A DNA stretch of 16,298 nt. It comes from Flavobacterium sp. (GTDB lineage: Bacteria; Bacteroidota; Bacteroidia; Flavobacteriales; Flavobacteriaceae). The DNA lies in assembly GCF_021151785.1 (NCBI RefSeq), contig NZ_JAGKWP010000049.1, forward strand, positions 1 through 16,298, given 5' to 3'. Positions 1 through 7,459 of this stretch are shown here, in pieces. A program made the translations under genes and the position numbers. Positions within the stretch are counted from its first letter, which is position 1. Each line of letters opens with the position of its first letter. The notes under the pieces are model-generated. The model saw only the letters and a list, made by a program, of their open reading frames with translations. It was not told where the DNA came from and did no database searches.

Positions 1-18
1 TTCACTGTGTAAAAATAT

Positions 19-225
19 TTAATTTTTTTTAATAGATTGTTTTTTTTCAAAAATATTAAAAACTAACCCACCCATTAACGCAAAATACAAGGTACTATTA
101 ACAGGTTTTGAAGTAATGGTACAAGTTCCTGATTCACAACCTATATTAGAATAATACCAATAACCAACCCCTGCACCAAGTATCACACCAAGTAAGGTTA
201 ATTTATATTTTAGAATTAACTGCAC
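19..225 (-). CDS. DUF6132-family small membrane protein with a Cys-x4-Cys loop
   Basis: A 68-residue protein with two predicted membrane helices (about residues 8-26 and 44-58) and a short loop carrying Cys30 and Cys35 in GCESGTC, followed by a TITSKP stretch. This GC-x3-TC-x-(I/L)-TS-x-P loop is the pattern I associate with DUF6132, a Bacteroidota family of unknown function. The start is GTG at 225-223 and its G is also the last base of the thioredoxin TAG stop, so the reading frames overlap by one base and translation is probably coupled. No ATG lies further upstream in frame without running into trxA. The link to thioredoxin and a second Cys-pair membrane protein suggests a role in thiol redox or metal/sulfur handling at the inner membrane. 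That role is inference; no function is known to me. Confidence 0.82.
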   Translation of the reverse strand: MQLILKYKLTLLGVILGAGVGYWYYSNIGCESGTCTITSKPVNSTLYFALMGGLVFNIFEKKQSIKKN

Positions 226-521
226 TATAAATGAGGTTTTAAAATACGTAGTAGTTCATCTGCTGCTACAACTCCAGATTGTCTCCACAACATTTTACCA
301 TTTTTAAATAGCAACATGGTTGGAACACTTCTCACTTGATATTGAGCTGCCGCTTGTTGATTGGCATCTACGTCAATTTTAATAATTGTGATTTTTTCCC
401 CTAGTTCTTCTTTTACCTCGGCCAAAATTGGTCCTAACATTCTACATGGTCCACACCAAGTTGCAAAAAAATCGACCAAAACGGGTTTATCACCGTTAAT
501 TAATTCTTCAAATTTACTCAT
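225..521 (-). CDS. trxA: Thioredoxin
   Basis: A 98-residue single-domain thioredoxin without a signal peptide, so cytoplasmic. The redox site is WCGPC with Cys23 and Cys26, preceded by the usual VDFFATWCGPC strand-helix junction. The cis-proline is Pro67 in SVPT, and the FKNGK turn with a following glycine is present. Length is slightly below the usual 105-110 residues, mainly from a short N-terminus. It reduces protein disulfides using electrons from thioredoxin reductase, which is not in the window. The ATG at 521-519 overlaps the TGA of the upstream 66-residue membrane protein (ATGA), and its TAG overlaps the GTG of the downstream DUF6132 gene. This middle position in a coupled trio suggests it serves the two flanking Cys-pair membrane proteins as well as, or rather than, acting as the general thioredoxin. 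Confidence 0.95.
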   Translation of the reverse strand: MSKFEELINGDKPVLVDFFATWCGPCRMLGPILAEVKEELGEKITIIKIDVDANQQAAAQYQVRSVPTMLLFKNGKMLWRQSGVVAADELLRILKPHL

Positions 522-718
522 ACATCATTCTTTTTTGTTGGCACATTACACCCTTGCGGACCGCATCCCATATTAAAAATTGCTTGTAACATAAAAAATA
601 AACCGAAAGCAGCAAAAAACCACTCGCCTCTTTCATAAGCAGTATAAAATAAAAACAAGGCAATTGCTAATCTAAAATAGCGCATAAAATGCCAATTTGT
701 CGTTAATAATCGTTTCAT
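518..718 (-). CDS. Small two-helix membrane protein with CGPQGC motif
   Basis: A 66-residue protein with a basic N-terminus, two hydrophobic segments (about 14-30 and 33-50) and, immediately after the second helix, MGCGPQGCNVP with Cys52 and Cys57. The overall plan resembles the short YgaP-type/DUF2892 membrane modules that end in a Cys motif, but the usual CPLY-type ending is replaced by CGPQGC. I treat the similarity as architectural only. It is the first gene of the thioredoxin unit and its TGA overlaps the trxA ATG. The Cys pair just outside the membrane next to thioredoxin suggests a redox-active or metal-binding site. Function is unknown. The ATG at 718 is the natural start because it gives a short positively charged leader before helix 1. 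Confidence 0.8.
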   Translation of the reverse strand: MKRLLTTNWHFMRYFRLAIALFLFYTAYERGEWFFAAFGLFFMLQAIFNMGCGPQGCNVPTKKNDV

Positions 719-869
719 ATATTTTAAAAATACGTTTAAATAGTAAACATCACAAACAATCCATAGATTTTAATTCTAAAACTAAGTGTAGTGATGCCTA
801 CATTACTTAAAATTTCTATAACAAATGTAACGCAATTATTCGACTTGAATTGTAACAAAAATTACACTA
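719..869. promoter_or_regulatory. Intergenic region upstream of the thioredoxin unit, candidate promoter
   Basis: This 151-base gap separates the end of the MBOAT gene from the thioredoxin unit, both on the minus strand. Read on the minus strand, 829-822 is TACATTTG, a full match to the Bacteroidota -7 consensus TAnnTTTG. The nearest TTG (858-856) is 26 bases upstream, which is longer than usual, and the box is more than 100 bases from the first ATG. The sequence TTGTAACAAAA at 850-860 resembles an element found upstream of three other genes here. An imperfect hairpin lies between the box and the gene, so this promoter call is tentative. Confidence 0.25.
783..809 (-). terminator. Weak candidate terminator hairpin after the MBOAT gene
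   Basis: On the minus strand the arms TAAGT...GTAG and CTAC...ACTTA can form a 9-base-pair stem with a three-base bulge and a six-base loop. The following bases are GTTTTAG rather than a clean T-run. The location, 61 bases past the MBOAT stop codon, is right for ending the O-acylation operon, but the stem is AT-rich and bulged. Confidence 0.27.
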
Positions 870-2555
870 CTAAAACTGGAAATAAATAAACGGTTGTGGA
901 CCCGCGGAAGCCGTTGCATAAACAAGCCAAAAGATCAAGCCTAAAACAATTGCGCGCGCAATTAAAGGCATGGCTACAAATACATTTTGAACAGCTACCA
1001 TTACTCGTTCTGGAATATAATGCCAAAAGTAACCTATAGCCATTAAAGCAAATACGTTTTTATACCCTTGAGCAACCACAAGCCATTGATTAAAATCAAC
1101 TGTTAATTTTCCGATATTTTCTATCACTTGCAATGCTGTAGCAAAGTCTTTCGCACGAAAGAAAATCCAACAAAAGGCAACAAAATGAAAGGTAAGAAGT
1201 ATAGATAAAACTCGAGTAAAACTTGATAAAATAGTTTTTTTATTTTCTTCCTTATTTGGGAAAATTTCTAAGATAATTTTATGAACAGCTAAAGCCAAAC
1301 CATGTAAAGCACCCCAAATAATAAATCGGATACTAGCCCCATGCCATAATCCACCTAACAACATAGTAGTCATCAAATTGACATTCGTAAACATGGTACG
1401 CTCTCTATCTTTTGACAAAAGAAAAGTTAAACAAAATACTACCAATGAAACCACACCCAAAATTAATGGAATGTTACTCGTATTTGAAAATGAAATTCCC
1501 CAAACAATAACACCAAAGAAAAACAAAGCAGGGAATAAAAATCCGGCAAAAGTTCCTTTTCTGTTTCCTCCTACTGATATGTATAAAAAGTCTTTTAACC
1601 AAGTAGATAACGAAATATGCCATCTTCTCCAAAATTCTGTGATTGAAGCCGATTGATAAGGCGTTCTAAAATTGGTAGGCAATTTAAATCCAAGCAACAA
1701 TGCTACCCCAATAGCCATATCGGAATACCCTGAAAAATCACAATAAATCTGGATGGTATATCCATACGCAGCCATTAAATTTTCAAATGCCGTATAACTG
1801 TTTGGCAAATCAAATATACGGTCTACAAAATTAATAGATATATAATCTGAAATTACTGTCTTCTTTATTAAACCACCTATAATCAATAAGAAAGCACGGT
1901 TAATATCCTCTTGAGAAACATGTAACTTTTGGTAAATTTGAGGTAAAAAATCTTTAGCTCTAACGATTGGTCCGGCTACTAATTGTGGAAAGAACGACAC
2001 AAAAAACAAGTAATCGATATAACCTTTAGTAGGTTCAATTTCTTTTCTATATACTTCGATAATATAACTTATGGATTGAAACGTATAAAATGAAATACCA
2101 ACAGGTAAAATAACGTCGAAAAATGCAAATTTAGTACCTGAAATCGTATTTGTAATATCCACTAGAAAGTTACTGTACTTAAAGTAACCAAGAAAACCTA
2201 AATTCAATACAACACTGAAAGCCAAACACAATTTTTTATTGACTTCACTGGTGGTACGATGAACCAAATTACCAAGATTATAGTCTACTATAGATGAGCC
2301 GAGTAATAATAAAAAATAAATACCACTTGATTTATAATAGAAAAACAAAGAAAAAGCAATCACATACAACATTCGAACTGTATTGGCTTTTCTTAGTAAA
2401 ATGTACCAAAAATAAAATACCAAAAATAAGCCTAAAAAAAGCCCTGTATTAAATAACAAAGGTGCTTTTTCATCAAAAACAAACCAAGCTTTTATTTGTT
2501 CTGGAGTAATAACCCCAATATTTTTTGTAAACCAATCTTGCAACACGTCTATCAC
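870..2555 (-). CDS. MBOAT-family membrane O-acyltransferase (AlgI/DltB/PatA-like)
   Basis: A 561-residue polytopic membrane protein with about ten or more hydrophobic segments. Both MBOAT landmark histidines are visible: His313 in WRRWHISLSTWLKD and the putative catalytic His405 in LWHGASIRFIIWG, followed by a downstream GALHG. The family passes an acyl group, usually acetyl, from a cytoplasmic donor through the membrane to an extracytoplasmic acceptor; bacterial examples work with SGNH-fold partners on alginate, peptidoglycan or teichoic acid. The start is GTG at 2555-2553, directly abutting the TAA of the SGNH/LysM gene with no spacer, which implies translational coupling. It is the last gene of a three-gene run with two SGNH proteins, so envelope glycan O-acylation is a strong contextual inference. 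Which glycan is modified cannot be read from the MBOAT sequence itself. AlgI proteins are a little shorter (about 520), so the length is normal. Confidence 0.93.
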   Translation of the reverse strand: MIDVLQDWFTKNIGVITPEQIKAWFVFDEKAPLLFNTGLFLGLFLVFYFWYILLRKANTVRMLYVIAFSLFFYYKSSGIYFLLLLGSSIVDYNLGNLVHRTTSEVNKKLCLAFSVVLNLGFLGYFKYSNFLVDITNTISGTKFAFFDVILPVGISFYTFQSISYIIEVYRKEIEPTKGYIDYLFFVSFFPQLVAGPIVRAKDFLPQIYQKLHVSQEDINRAFLLIIGGLIKKTVISDYISINFVDRIFDLPNSYTAFENLMAAYGYTIQIYCDFSGYSDMAIGVALLLGFKLPTNFRTPYQSASITEFWRRWHISLSTWLKDFLYISVGGNRKGTFAGFLFPALFFFGVIVWGISFSNTSNIPLILGVVSLVVFCLTFLLSKDRERTMFTNVNLMTTMLLGGLWHGASIRFIIWGALHGLALAVHKIILEIFPNKEENKKTILSSFTRVLSILLTFHFVAFCWIFFRAKDFATALQVIENIGKLTVDFNQWLVVAQGYKNVFALMAIGYFWHYIPERVMVAVQNVFVAMPLIARAIVLGLIFWLVYATASAGPQPFIYFQF

Positions 2556-4034
2556 TTATTTTTCTGATTTAAATAATTCATAGGATTGAATAAAAGCACC
2601 AAAAAACAATTCGGCTTGTTTTTCATAGCCTAATTTTGAATAGTGAACTTTATCTTTTGCCATCAATCCCATTCTAGAATTCAATATAATATTCTTATTT
2701 CCTCCAAATACATCCAACAAATTCCAAACTGCAAATTGATCTAATGGAGCTTGTTCTTGTATTATTTCGCTATAACTATCAATATAACTGTTGTAACTTT
2801 TTCGGTGCAATTTAGAAGGAGGAGGTGTAGTAACTAAAATGGAAGCTTGTGGCGCTTTAGCTTTTATTCCTTCGATCATTTTTCTCAAATTATAATAATA
2901 ATTTTGCCCTTCTTGTTTGTCAAAACTTTCATTTGTTCCTAATGAAATAACGAATAAATCGGCTTCAAGAGCTGGAATCTGTTCAAAAAACAAGGGAAAC
3001 TTAGTATAATCTCCTACTTTAGCACCATTTACTCCAATTCCACTATAGGTCACCCCTGGATTAGAATTTTCCAAAATAATACCATTTAAGGCAAATTTCT
3101 CAATAGAATCATTCCCAATTATTGTAATTTTATCTAAAGGACGACTTGAAATATAATTGTTTGTAAATGCCGATTTTTCTAAAGCTATAGGTTCATAAGA
3201 ATAGACATTTTTTGTTACTGTTTTATAGGAAACTTTAGATTTACCTCCTGGAATTTTTAAAACCTTTCCATCTCTAATAAAATCACTTTTTAGACCATTT
3301 GCCTGTTTAAGTTGTTTTATGGAAATATTGTATTTGTTTGCTATACTTCCTAATACTTCTCCAGGTTTTACTTTGTGCGAAGAAGTCACCGCTGTTTTAA
3401 CCGCTACTTTTTCTTGAACACTGCTTCCCTTTTTGGCAAAAGACACTTGGAATATCGATTGATTTTGTGGTGAAATTAATTTTAATACTGTAAAATCATA
3501 TTGTGCATCTTTAATTAAAAGATCGATATGAAAATTCTTTTGTTTGGGTTCTAATGCAATACCACTAATACCAACCGGTCTTGAAACATCAGCGAATAAA
3601 TTACGAGCAGAGGAAAAGCCACCCGATCCTGTAAAACGTAGGGGCGCACTGTTATTTGTATTTGCTAAACTGTAAGGAAAAGTAAATCCAAAACCACCAT
3701 TACCAAACACTTGTTGGAAACGCAAACGCATAACAGCAGTGAATAAATCGGCTTGTATATGTGAGTCTCCAATATGTACAATTCGAACTTTTCCTTGTTT
3801 GGTTTGTTCCAATTGATATAATTTTTCAAATATTTGTTTTAAAGCCTTATCATTTTGAATTACATTATGATAGGGTTCAAAATTGGAAATATCTAAGGGC
3901 GTTTCAATACTATCCGGATGAATAGCAACAGAATCAATCACCACACGAATACTATCTGAAGTAGAAAGAGAATCGCTTTGTGCTTGAACAAATAGAGTCC
4001 AAAAAAATGTAATTATGACTGCTAATTTATTCAT
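2556..4034 (-). CDS. Exported SGNH-fold hydrolase/acyltransferase-like protein with a nested LysM domain
   Basis: A 492-residue protein with an N-terminal signal peptide (hydrophobic 4-16, likely cleavage after AQA/AQS near residue 19). Catalytic-type SGNH motifs are all present: GDS with Ser91, GTN with Asn368 and a final DKVH with Asp461 and His464. Between the Ser and Asn blocks, residues about 220-263 form a LysM domain (HKVKPGEVLGSIANKYNIS, then LKQANGL and KVLKIPG), a fold that binds GlcNAc-containing glycans such as peptidoglycan. The segment around the GDS motif closely matches the upstream neighbour, for example FEKLYQLE and KQGK-x-RI in both, so the two are paralogues. The ATG overlaps the upstream stop by 8 bases, and the stop abuts the MBOAT GTG. 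The protein probably transfers acetyl to, or removes it from, a wall glycan in the periplasm. Whether it is an esterase or a transferase cannot be decided from the sequence. Confidence 0.9.
   Translation of the reverse strand: MNKLAVIITFFWTLFVQAQSDSLSTSDSIRVVIDSVAIHPDSIETPLDISNFEPYHNVIQNDKALKQIFEKLYQLEQTKQGKVRIVHIGDSHIQADLFTAVMRLRFQQVFGNGGFGFTFPYSLANTNNSAPLRFTGSGGFSSARNLFADVSRPVGISGIALEPKQKNFHIDLLIKDAQYDFTVLKLISPQNQSIFQVSFAKKGSSVQEKVAVKTAVTSSHKVKPGEVLGSIANKYNISIKQLKQANGLKSDFIRDGKVLKIPGGKSKVSYKTVTKNVYSYEPIALEKSAFTNNYISSRPLDKITIIGNDSIEKFALNGIILENSNPGVTYSGIGVNGAKVGDYTKFPLFFEQIPALEADLFVISLGTNESFDKQEGQNYYYNLRKMIEGIKAKAPQASILVTTPPPSKLHRKSYNSYIDSYSEIIQEQAPLDQFAVWNLLDVFGGNKNIILNSRMGLMAKDKVHYSKLGYEKQAELFFGAFIQSYELFKSEK
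3246..3377 (-). other. LysM domain inserted within the SGNH catalytic domain
   Basis: Codons for residues about 220-263 of the SGNH protein. The pattern HKVKPGEVLGSIANKY, NISIKQLKQANGL and GKVLKIPGG matches a single LysM repeat, with the leading V-x-x-G-(D/E)-x-L, the central L-x-x-x-N and the terminal (I/L)-x-(I/L)-P. The Ser-to-Asn distance is 277 residues here against 207 in the paralogue next door, and the 70-residue difference is accounted for by this insertion and its Lys/Ser-rich flanks. Confidence 0.85.
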
Positions 4035-5490
4035 GAATAGTATCTTTAATCACAGGAACATTGCTATCGTTTGCTGTTTGAACCTTAGGTTTTCTTTTTT
4101 TTGAAGCAATTGCTCTTAAAACTTTGTATTCTTCATAACCATCTATCAATTGCTTATAAACTAAACCTGCAATTTGCTTTGCGCCTCTATGATTAAAATG
4201 GGTATAATCTTTATTGGCTTTTGCTGGTACTTCTTCCACCCATTTCACCATGGAACCATCACCTCCCATTAGAGTATATAAATTGATAAAACCCGATTCT
4301 GCCTGAACAGCATACCTCTTTTGAGCGGAAGCTAATGGAACCACTGCAGAGTCTGTTTTCATGGTTAAGTCATATTTAGTTGATTTATCTGCTGTTGAAA
4401 TGATAAGAATTGCAGCACCCGGAAAACATTCTTTCAAATGAGCTACTACATTTTTCATTTTTTTCTCGTACCAACCATAATTCAACGAACCGTAATTTAA
4501 CACATTAGTTCCAAATTGAAGAATTATTAAATCATAACCCAACTTTTGTTGGAAAGCATTCATTAACTCTTTATTTAAATTACTCAATGGTAAACCTGAA
4601 TTTCCTCTTGATGAAAAATTATCAACATGTACCCCTTTTCCATCGTCAAAATTCATTCCATAAAAAGGAATAGAATCTGAATTAATAAAATTCAACTTCA
4701 GATTTTTTGTTGTGGTTGCTACTGTTGTTGCATTCAAAATAGAAGAAGGATTCAAACCTTTATAAATAGTATCTTTTCCAAGAATATATCTTAATTTGGC
4801 TCCTTTTTTTGAAGACTTGCCGTAGAATAGCGTTGGATTATTTAAAGATGTAGCATGTCTAGTTTTGAATGCTTTATATTTTACCCATGTTGGATTAATG
4901 GTATCTTTTACAAAGAAAACAGCTCCATTAACACCAAATGAACGACTTGGACTTTTCACTTTTAAATAGGATTGTGCCTTCCAATTTGGAGAATACTCAT
5001 GCACAATAGAACCACGTGAAGCAGCTGATTCTGAAGTAATATTTACAAAACCAACACCTTCTCCACCAAACTTATCTTGAAATAATGAGCGAACATCTTG
5101 TACAATTAAATCTCCATCCGTCATGGAATCACCAAAGTAAGCAATACGCGCTTTTCCTTGCTTTTTTGTTTCCAACTGATATAATTTTTCAAAAAATGGA
5201 ATTAAATATTGATACCCTTTGTATTGTTCATATTTCTCATCTGGAAACTGAATTCCCAAGGGATTAGAATTAAACTTAATTGTGGTATTAGTTAAGGTAT
5301 CTTTTTCTTGCGTTTTATCACCATTTGCAATAGCATCTAACAATAAACTATCAACTACCACATTTTTTCCATCAACAGTAGAATCTGGAAATAATTTTTT
5401 TGGTAAAAAAGACTTAAATCCAATAAATGAAACAATAGCAATCAATACGATGGCCCAAGATTGAAAGAAATAAGATTTTATATTATTCAT
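4027..5490 (-). CDS. Membrane-anchored SGNH-fold hydrolase/acyltransferase-like protein
   Basis: A 487-residue protein with a short cytoplasmic leader and one hydrophobic helix at about residues 10-29. The helix is followed by FLPKKLF rather than a convincing cleavage site, so it is likely a signal anchor with the rest in the periplasm. SGNH motifs are GDS with Ser122, GTN with Asn329 and DYTH with Asp428 and His431. The region from FEKLYQLE (100-107) through GDS-x4-GDL parallels residues 69-97 of the next gene, which indicates tandem duplication, but this copy has no LysM insertion. The C-terminal tail is basic (SKKRKPKV). It is the first of the three O-acylation genes, and its stop overlaps the next ATG by 8 bases. 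A one-mismatch -7 box (AATTTTTG, minus strand 5514-5507) lies 16 bases before the ATG, but read-through from argS, 57 bases upstream, is equally possible. Confidence 0.88.
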   Translation of the reverse strand: MNNIKSYFFQSWAIVLIAIVSFIGFKSFLPKKLFPDSTVDGKNVVVDSLLLDAIANGDKTQEKDTLTNTTIKFNSNPLGIQFPDEKYEQYKGYQYLIPFFEKLYQLETKKQGKARIAYFGDSMTDGDLIVQDVRSLFQDKFGGEGVGFVNITSESAASRGSIVHEYSPNWKAQSYLKVKSPSRSFGVNGAVFFVKDTINPTWVKYKAFKTRHATSLNNPTLFYGKSSKKGAKLRYILGKDTIYKGLNPSSILNATTVATTTKNLKLNFINSDSIPFYGMNFDDGKGVHVDNFSSRGNSGLPLSNLNKELMNAFQQKLGYDLIILQFGTNVLNYGSLNYGWYEKKMKNVVAHLKECFPGAAILIISTADKSTKYDLTMKTDSAVVPLASAQKRYAVQAESGFINLYTLMGGDGSMVKWVEEVPAKANKDYTHFNHRGAKQIAGLVYKQLIDGYEEYKVLRAIASKKRKPKVQTANDSNVPVIKDTIHE

Positions 5491-5547
5491 TATTATTGAT
5501 TGTATCCAAAAATTGAATTTCGAAATAGATGTTAATTACTTAATCAA

Positions 5548-7329
5548 TTACATTCGCTCTGGCACATTTATACCTAATAAACTAAATGCATTTTTAATAG
5601 TATTACCCACTAAATAAGACAGTTGTACACGGAATATTTTCTTATTTACATCTTCTTCCCCTAAAATAGAAACATTTTGGTAAAAAGAATTAAATTCTTT
5701 AACCAAATCATAGGTGTAATTTGCTACTAAAGCTGGACTATGGTTTTCGGCAGCTTGCTGAATTACTTCAGGGAACAATTGTATTTGTTTGATTAATTCT
5801 TTCTCCTTTTCGTGTAAGTCAATAGTCTCAACAACAACCGCTTTATATTCAAAATCTGCTTTACGTAAAATAGATTGAATACGTGCATAAGTATATTGAA
5901 TGAATGGCCCTGTATTTCCATTAAAATCAACAGATTCCTCTGGATTAAACATCATGGTTTTCTTAGGATCTACTTTTAACATATAGTATTTCAAGGCTCC
6001 TAAACCAATTGTTTTGTATAGAACTGCTTTTTCCTCTTCTGAATATCCGTCTAATTTACCTAATTCTTCAGAAATAGATTGAGCCGTAGTTGTCATTTCA
6101 TGCATTAAATCATCTGCGTCAACCACTGTCCCTTCACGTGATTTCATTTTACCTGAAGGCAATTCTACCATACCATAAGACAAATGGAATAAATGTTGTG
6201 CCCAATCAAATCCCAATTTTTTAAGAATTAAGAACAACACCTTAAAATGATAATCTTGTTCGTTTCCTACCGTATACACCATTCCTCCAACATCTGGAAA
6301 ATCTTTTACACGTTGAATAGCTGTACCAATATCCTGCGTCATGTAAACCGAAGTACCGTCTGAACGTAAAACTAGTTTTTCATCCAACCCTTCAGCTGTT
6401 AAATCAATCCAAACAGAGCCGTCTGGTTTTTTAAAAAACACACCTTTCGCTAATCCTTCTTCCACTACATCTTTCCCTAACAAATAGGTATTACTTTCGT
6501 AGTAGTAAGAATCAAAATCAACCCCTAAATTCTTGTAAGTAACCGCAAATCCATCATACACCCATTGATTCATCGTTTTCCAAAGCGTTACTACTTCTTC
6601 ATCACCCGCCTCCCATTTACGTAGCATTTCTTGGGCTTCTAACATCAAAGGTGCTTGTTTTTTAGCTTCCTCTTCCGTTTTTCCTTGAGCAATTAATCCC
6701 TTAATTTCTGACTTATAGGCTTTATCAAATTCTACATAAAAATTTCCAACCAACTTATCCCCTTTCAAACCCGTTGTTTCAGGAGTTTGTCCGTTTCCAA
6801 ATTTTTGCCAAGCCAACATGGATTTACAAATATGAATTCCACGATCGTTAATGATTTGTGTTTTATATACTTTTTTACCTGATGCTTTTATGATTTCAGC
6901 CACCGAATAACCCAATAAATTATTGCGGATATGCCCTAAATGCAAAGGTTTATTCGTGTTTGGTGACGAATATTCCACCATTACAGCTTTCTCGTTTGCA
7001 TTTGCATTGACAAAACCAAAAGTTTCATTTGATTTTATACTATTAAAATAGTTTGCATAAAAAGCATCTGAAATTACGATATTTAAAAAACCCGCAACTA
7101 CATTGAATTTTTCTACTTCAACAACCTGTTCAACTAAGTAATTCCCAATTTTTGTTCCTATTTCAACTGGGTTGCCTTTTAACACTTTTACTAAGGGAAA
7201 AACTACCATAGTAATATCTCCTTCAAACTCTTTTCTTGTTGCTTGAAATTCAACTTTTTCAATAGAAATAGCAAACAGTTCGTTGACCGCTTTTTGAATT
7301 TGTCCCGTAAGAATTTGTTGTAATGACAT
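5548..7329 (-). CDS. argS: Arginyl-tRNA synthetase
   Basis: A 593-residue class I aminoacyl-tRNA synthetase that charges tRNA-Arg with arginine in the cytoplasm. The order is an N-terminal additional domain (about 5-85), then the catalytic Rossmann fold with the HIGH motif written HLGH (130-133) after SSPNTNKPL, then the KMSKS-equivalent KMKSR (394-398), and a C-terminal helical DALR anticodon-binding domain (about 470-593). Length and motif order are normal for ArgS and nothing is truncated. The ATG at 7329 is chosen because the N-terminal domain begins right after it and a -7 box lies at the expected distance upstream. It is divergent from the beta-barrel receptor and could be co-transcribed with the SGNH-MBOAT genes downstream. 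Confidence 0.97.
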   Translation of the reverse strand: MSLQQILTGQIQKAVNELFAISIEKVEFQATRKEFEGDITMVVFPLVKVLKGNPVEIGTKIGNYLVEQVVEVEKFNVVAGFLNIVISDAFYANYFNSIKSNETFGFVNANANEKAVMVEYSSPNTNKPLHLGHIRNNLLGYSVAEIIKASGKKVYKTQIINDRGIHICKSMLAWQKFGNGQTPETTGLKGDKLVGNFYVEFDKAYKSEIKGLIAQGKTEEEAKKQAPLMLEAQEMLRKWEAGDEEVVTLWKTMNQWVYDGFAVTYKNLGVDFDSYYYESNTYLLGKDVVEEGLAKGVFFKKPDGSVWIDLTAEGLDEKLVLRSDGTSVYMTQDIGTAIQRVKDFPDVGGMVYTVGNEQDYHFKVLFLILKKLGFDWAQHLFHLSYGMVELPSGKMKSREGTVVDADDLMHEMTTTAQSISEELGKLDGYSEEEKAVLYKTIGLGALKYYMLKVDPKKTMMFNPEESVDFNGNTGPFIQYTYARIQSILRKADFEYKAVVVETIDLHEKEKELIKQIQLFPEVIQQAAENHSPALVANYTYDLVKEFNSFYQNVSILGEEDVNKKIFRVQLSYLVGNTIKNAFSLLGINVPERM

Positions 7330-7349
7330 AGTGTTATTTTTTAGGTGTG

Positions 7350-7357
7350 CAAAGATA
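7350..7357 (-). promoter_or_regulatory. Candidate argS promoter -7 box
   Basis: On the minus strand this reads TATCTTTG, a full match to the Bacteroidota TAnnTTTG element. It lies 20 bases before the argS ATG, the same spacing seen for similar boxes before the KASIII gene (22) and the lipocalin gene (20). A TTT, rather than TTG, lies 19 bases upstream in the -33 position. Confidence 0.5.
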
Positions 7358-7383
7358 CGTTTTTTAGTAATTCGATAAATTAA

Positions 7384-7394
7384 TTTGTAACAAA
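7384..7394. promoter_or_regulatory. TTTGTAACAAA palindromic element upstream of the beta-barrel receptor
   Basis: An 11-base inverted repeat (TTTGT-A-ACAAA) sits 65 bases before the receptor ATG. An identical 11-mer sits 62 bases before the S9 peptidase ATG. It could be an operator, or the 3' part of a degenerate -7 box (TTAATTTG), but no TTG is seen at the -33 spacing. Confidence 0.35.
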
Positions 7395-7459
7395 AAAGAT
7401 AAACCGTTGACTAACGCTTGTAAACAAAACAAAATGCATATTTAAAATCATCATCAATC

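Noticed and set aside
361..576. Open reading frame on the plus strand, antisense to thioredoxin
   Set aside because: It covers a well-supported trxA in the opposite strand, has no family resemblance and no start context; it is a by-product of low stop frequency.
1378..1656. Plus-strand open frame of 92 residues within the MBOAT gene
   Set aside because: Its composition (Lys/Asn/Pro-rich) is the reverse reading of membrane-helix codons, and it lies across the MBOAT catalytic region.
3246..3377. LysM segment as a sign of misassembly or gene fusion
   Set aside because: The reading frame is continuous, the SGNH flanks on both sides match the neighbouring paralogue, and codon use does not change, so a real domain insertion is the simpler reading.
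5491..5547. AT-rich inverted repeat between argS and the first SGNH gene as a terminator
   Set aside because: Only a 5-base A-T stem (TAATT/AATTA) can form and there is no T-run, so it gives no evidence that argS is transcribed separately.
7395..7459. TAnnTTTG-type promoter close to the beta-barrel receptor start
   Set aside because: No 8-mer with more than a partial match was found at the 20-22 base spacing used by the other genes; only the TTTGTAACAAA element further upstream stands out.
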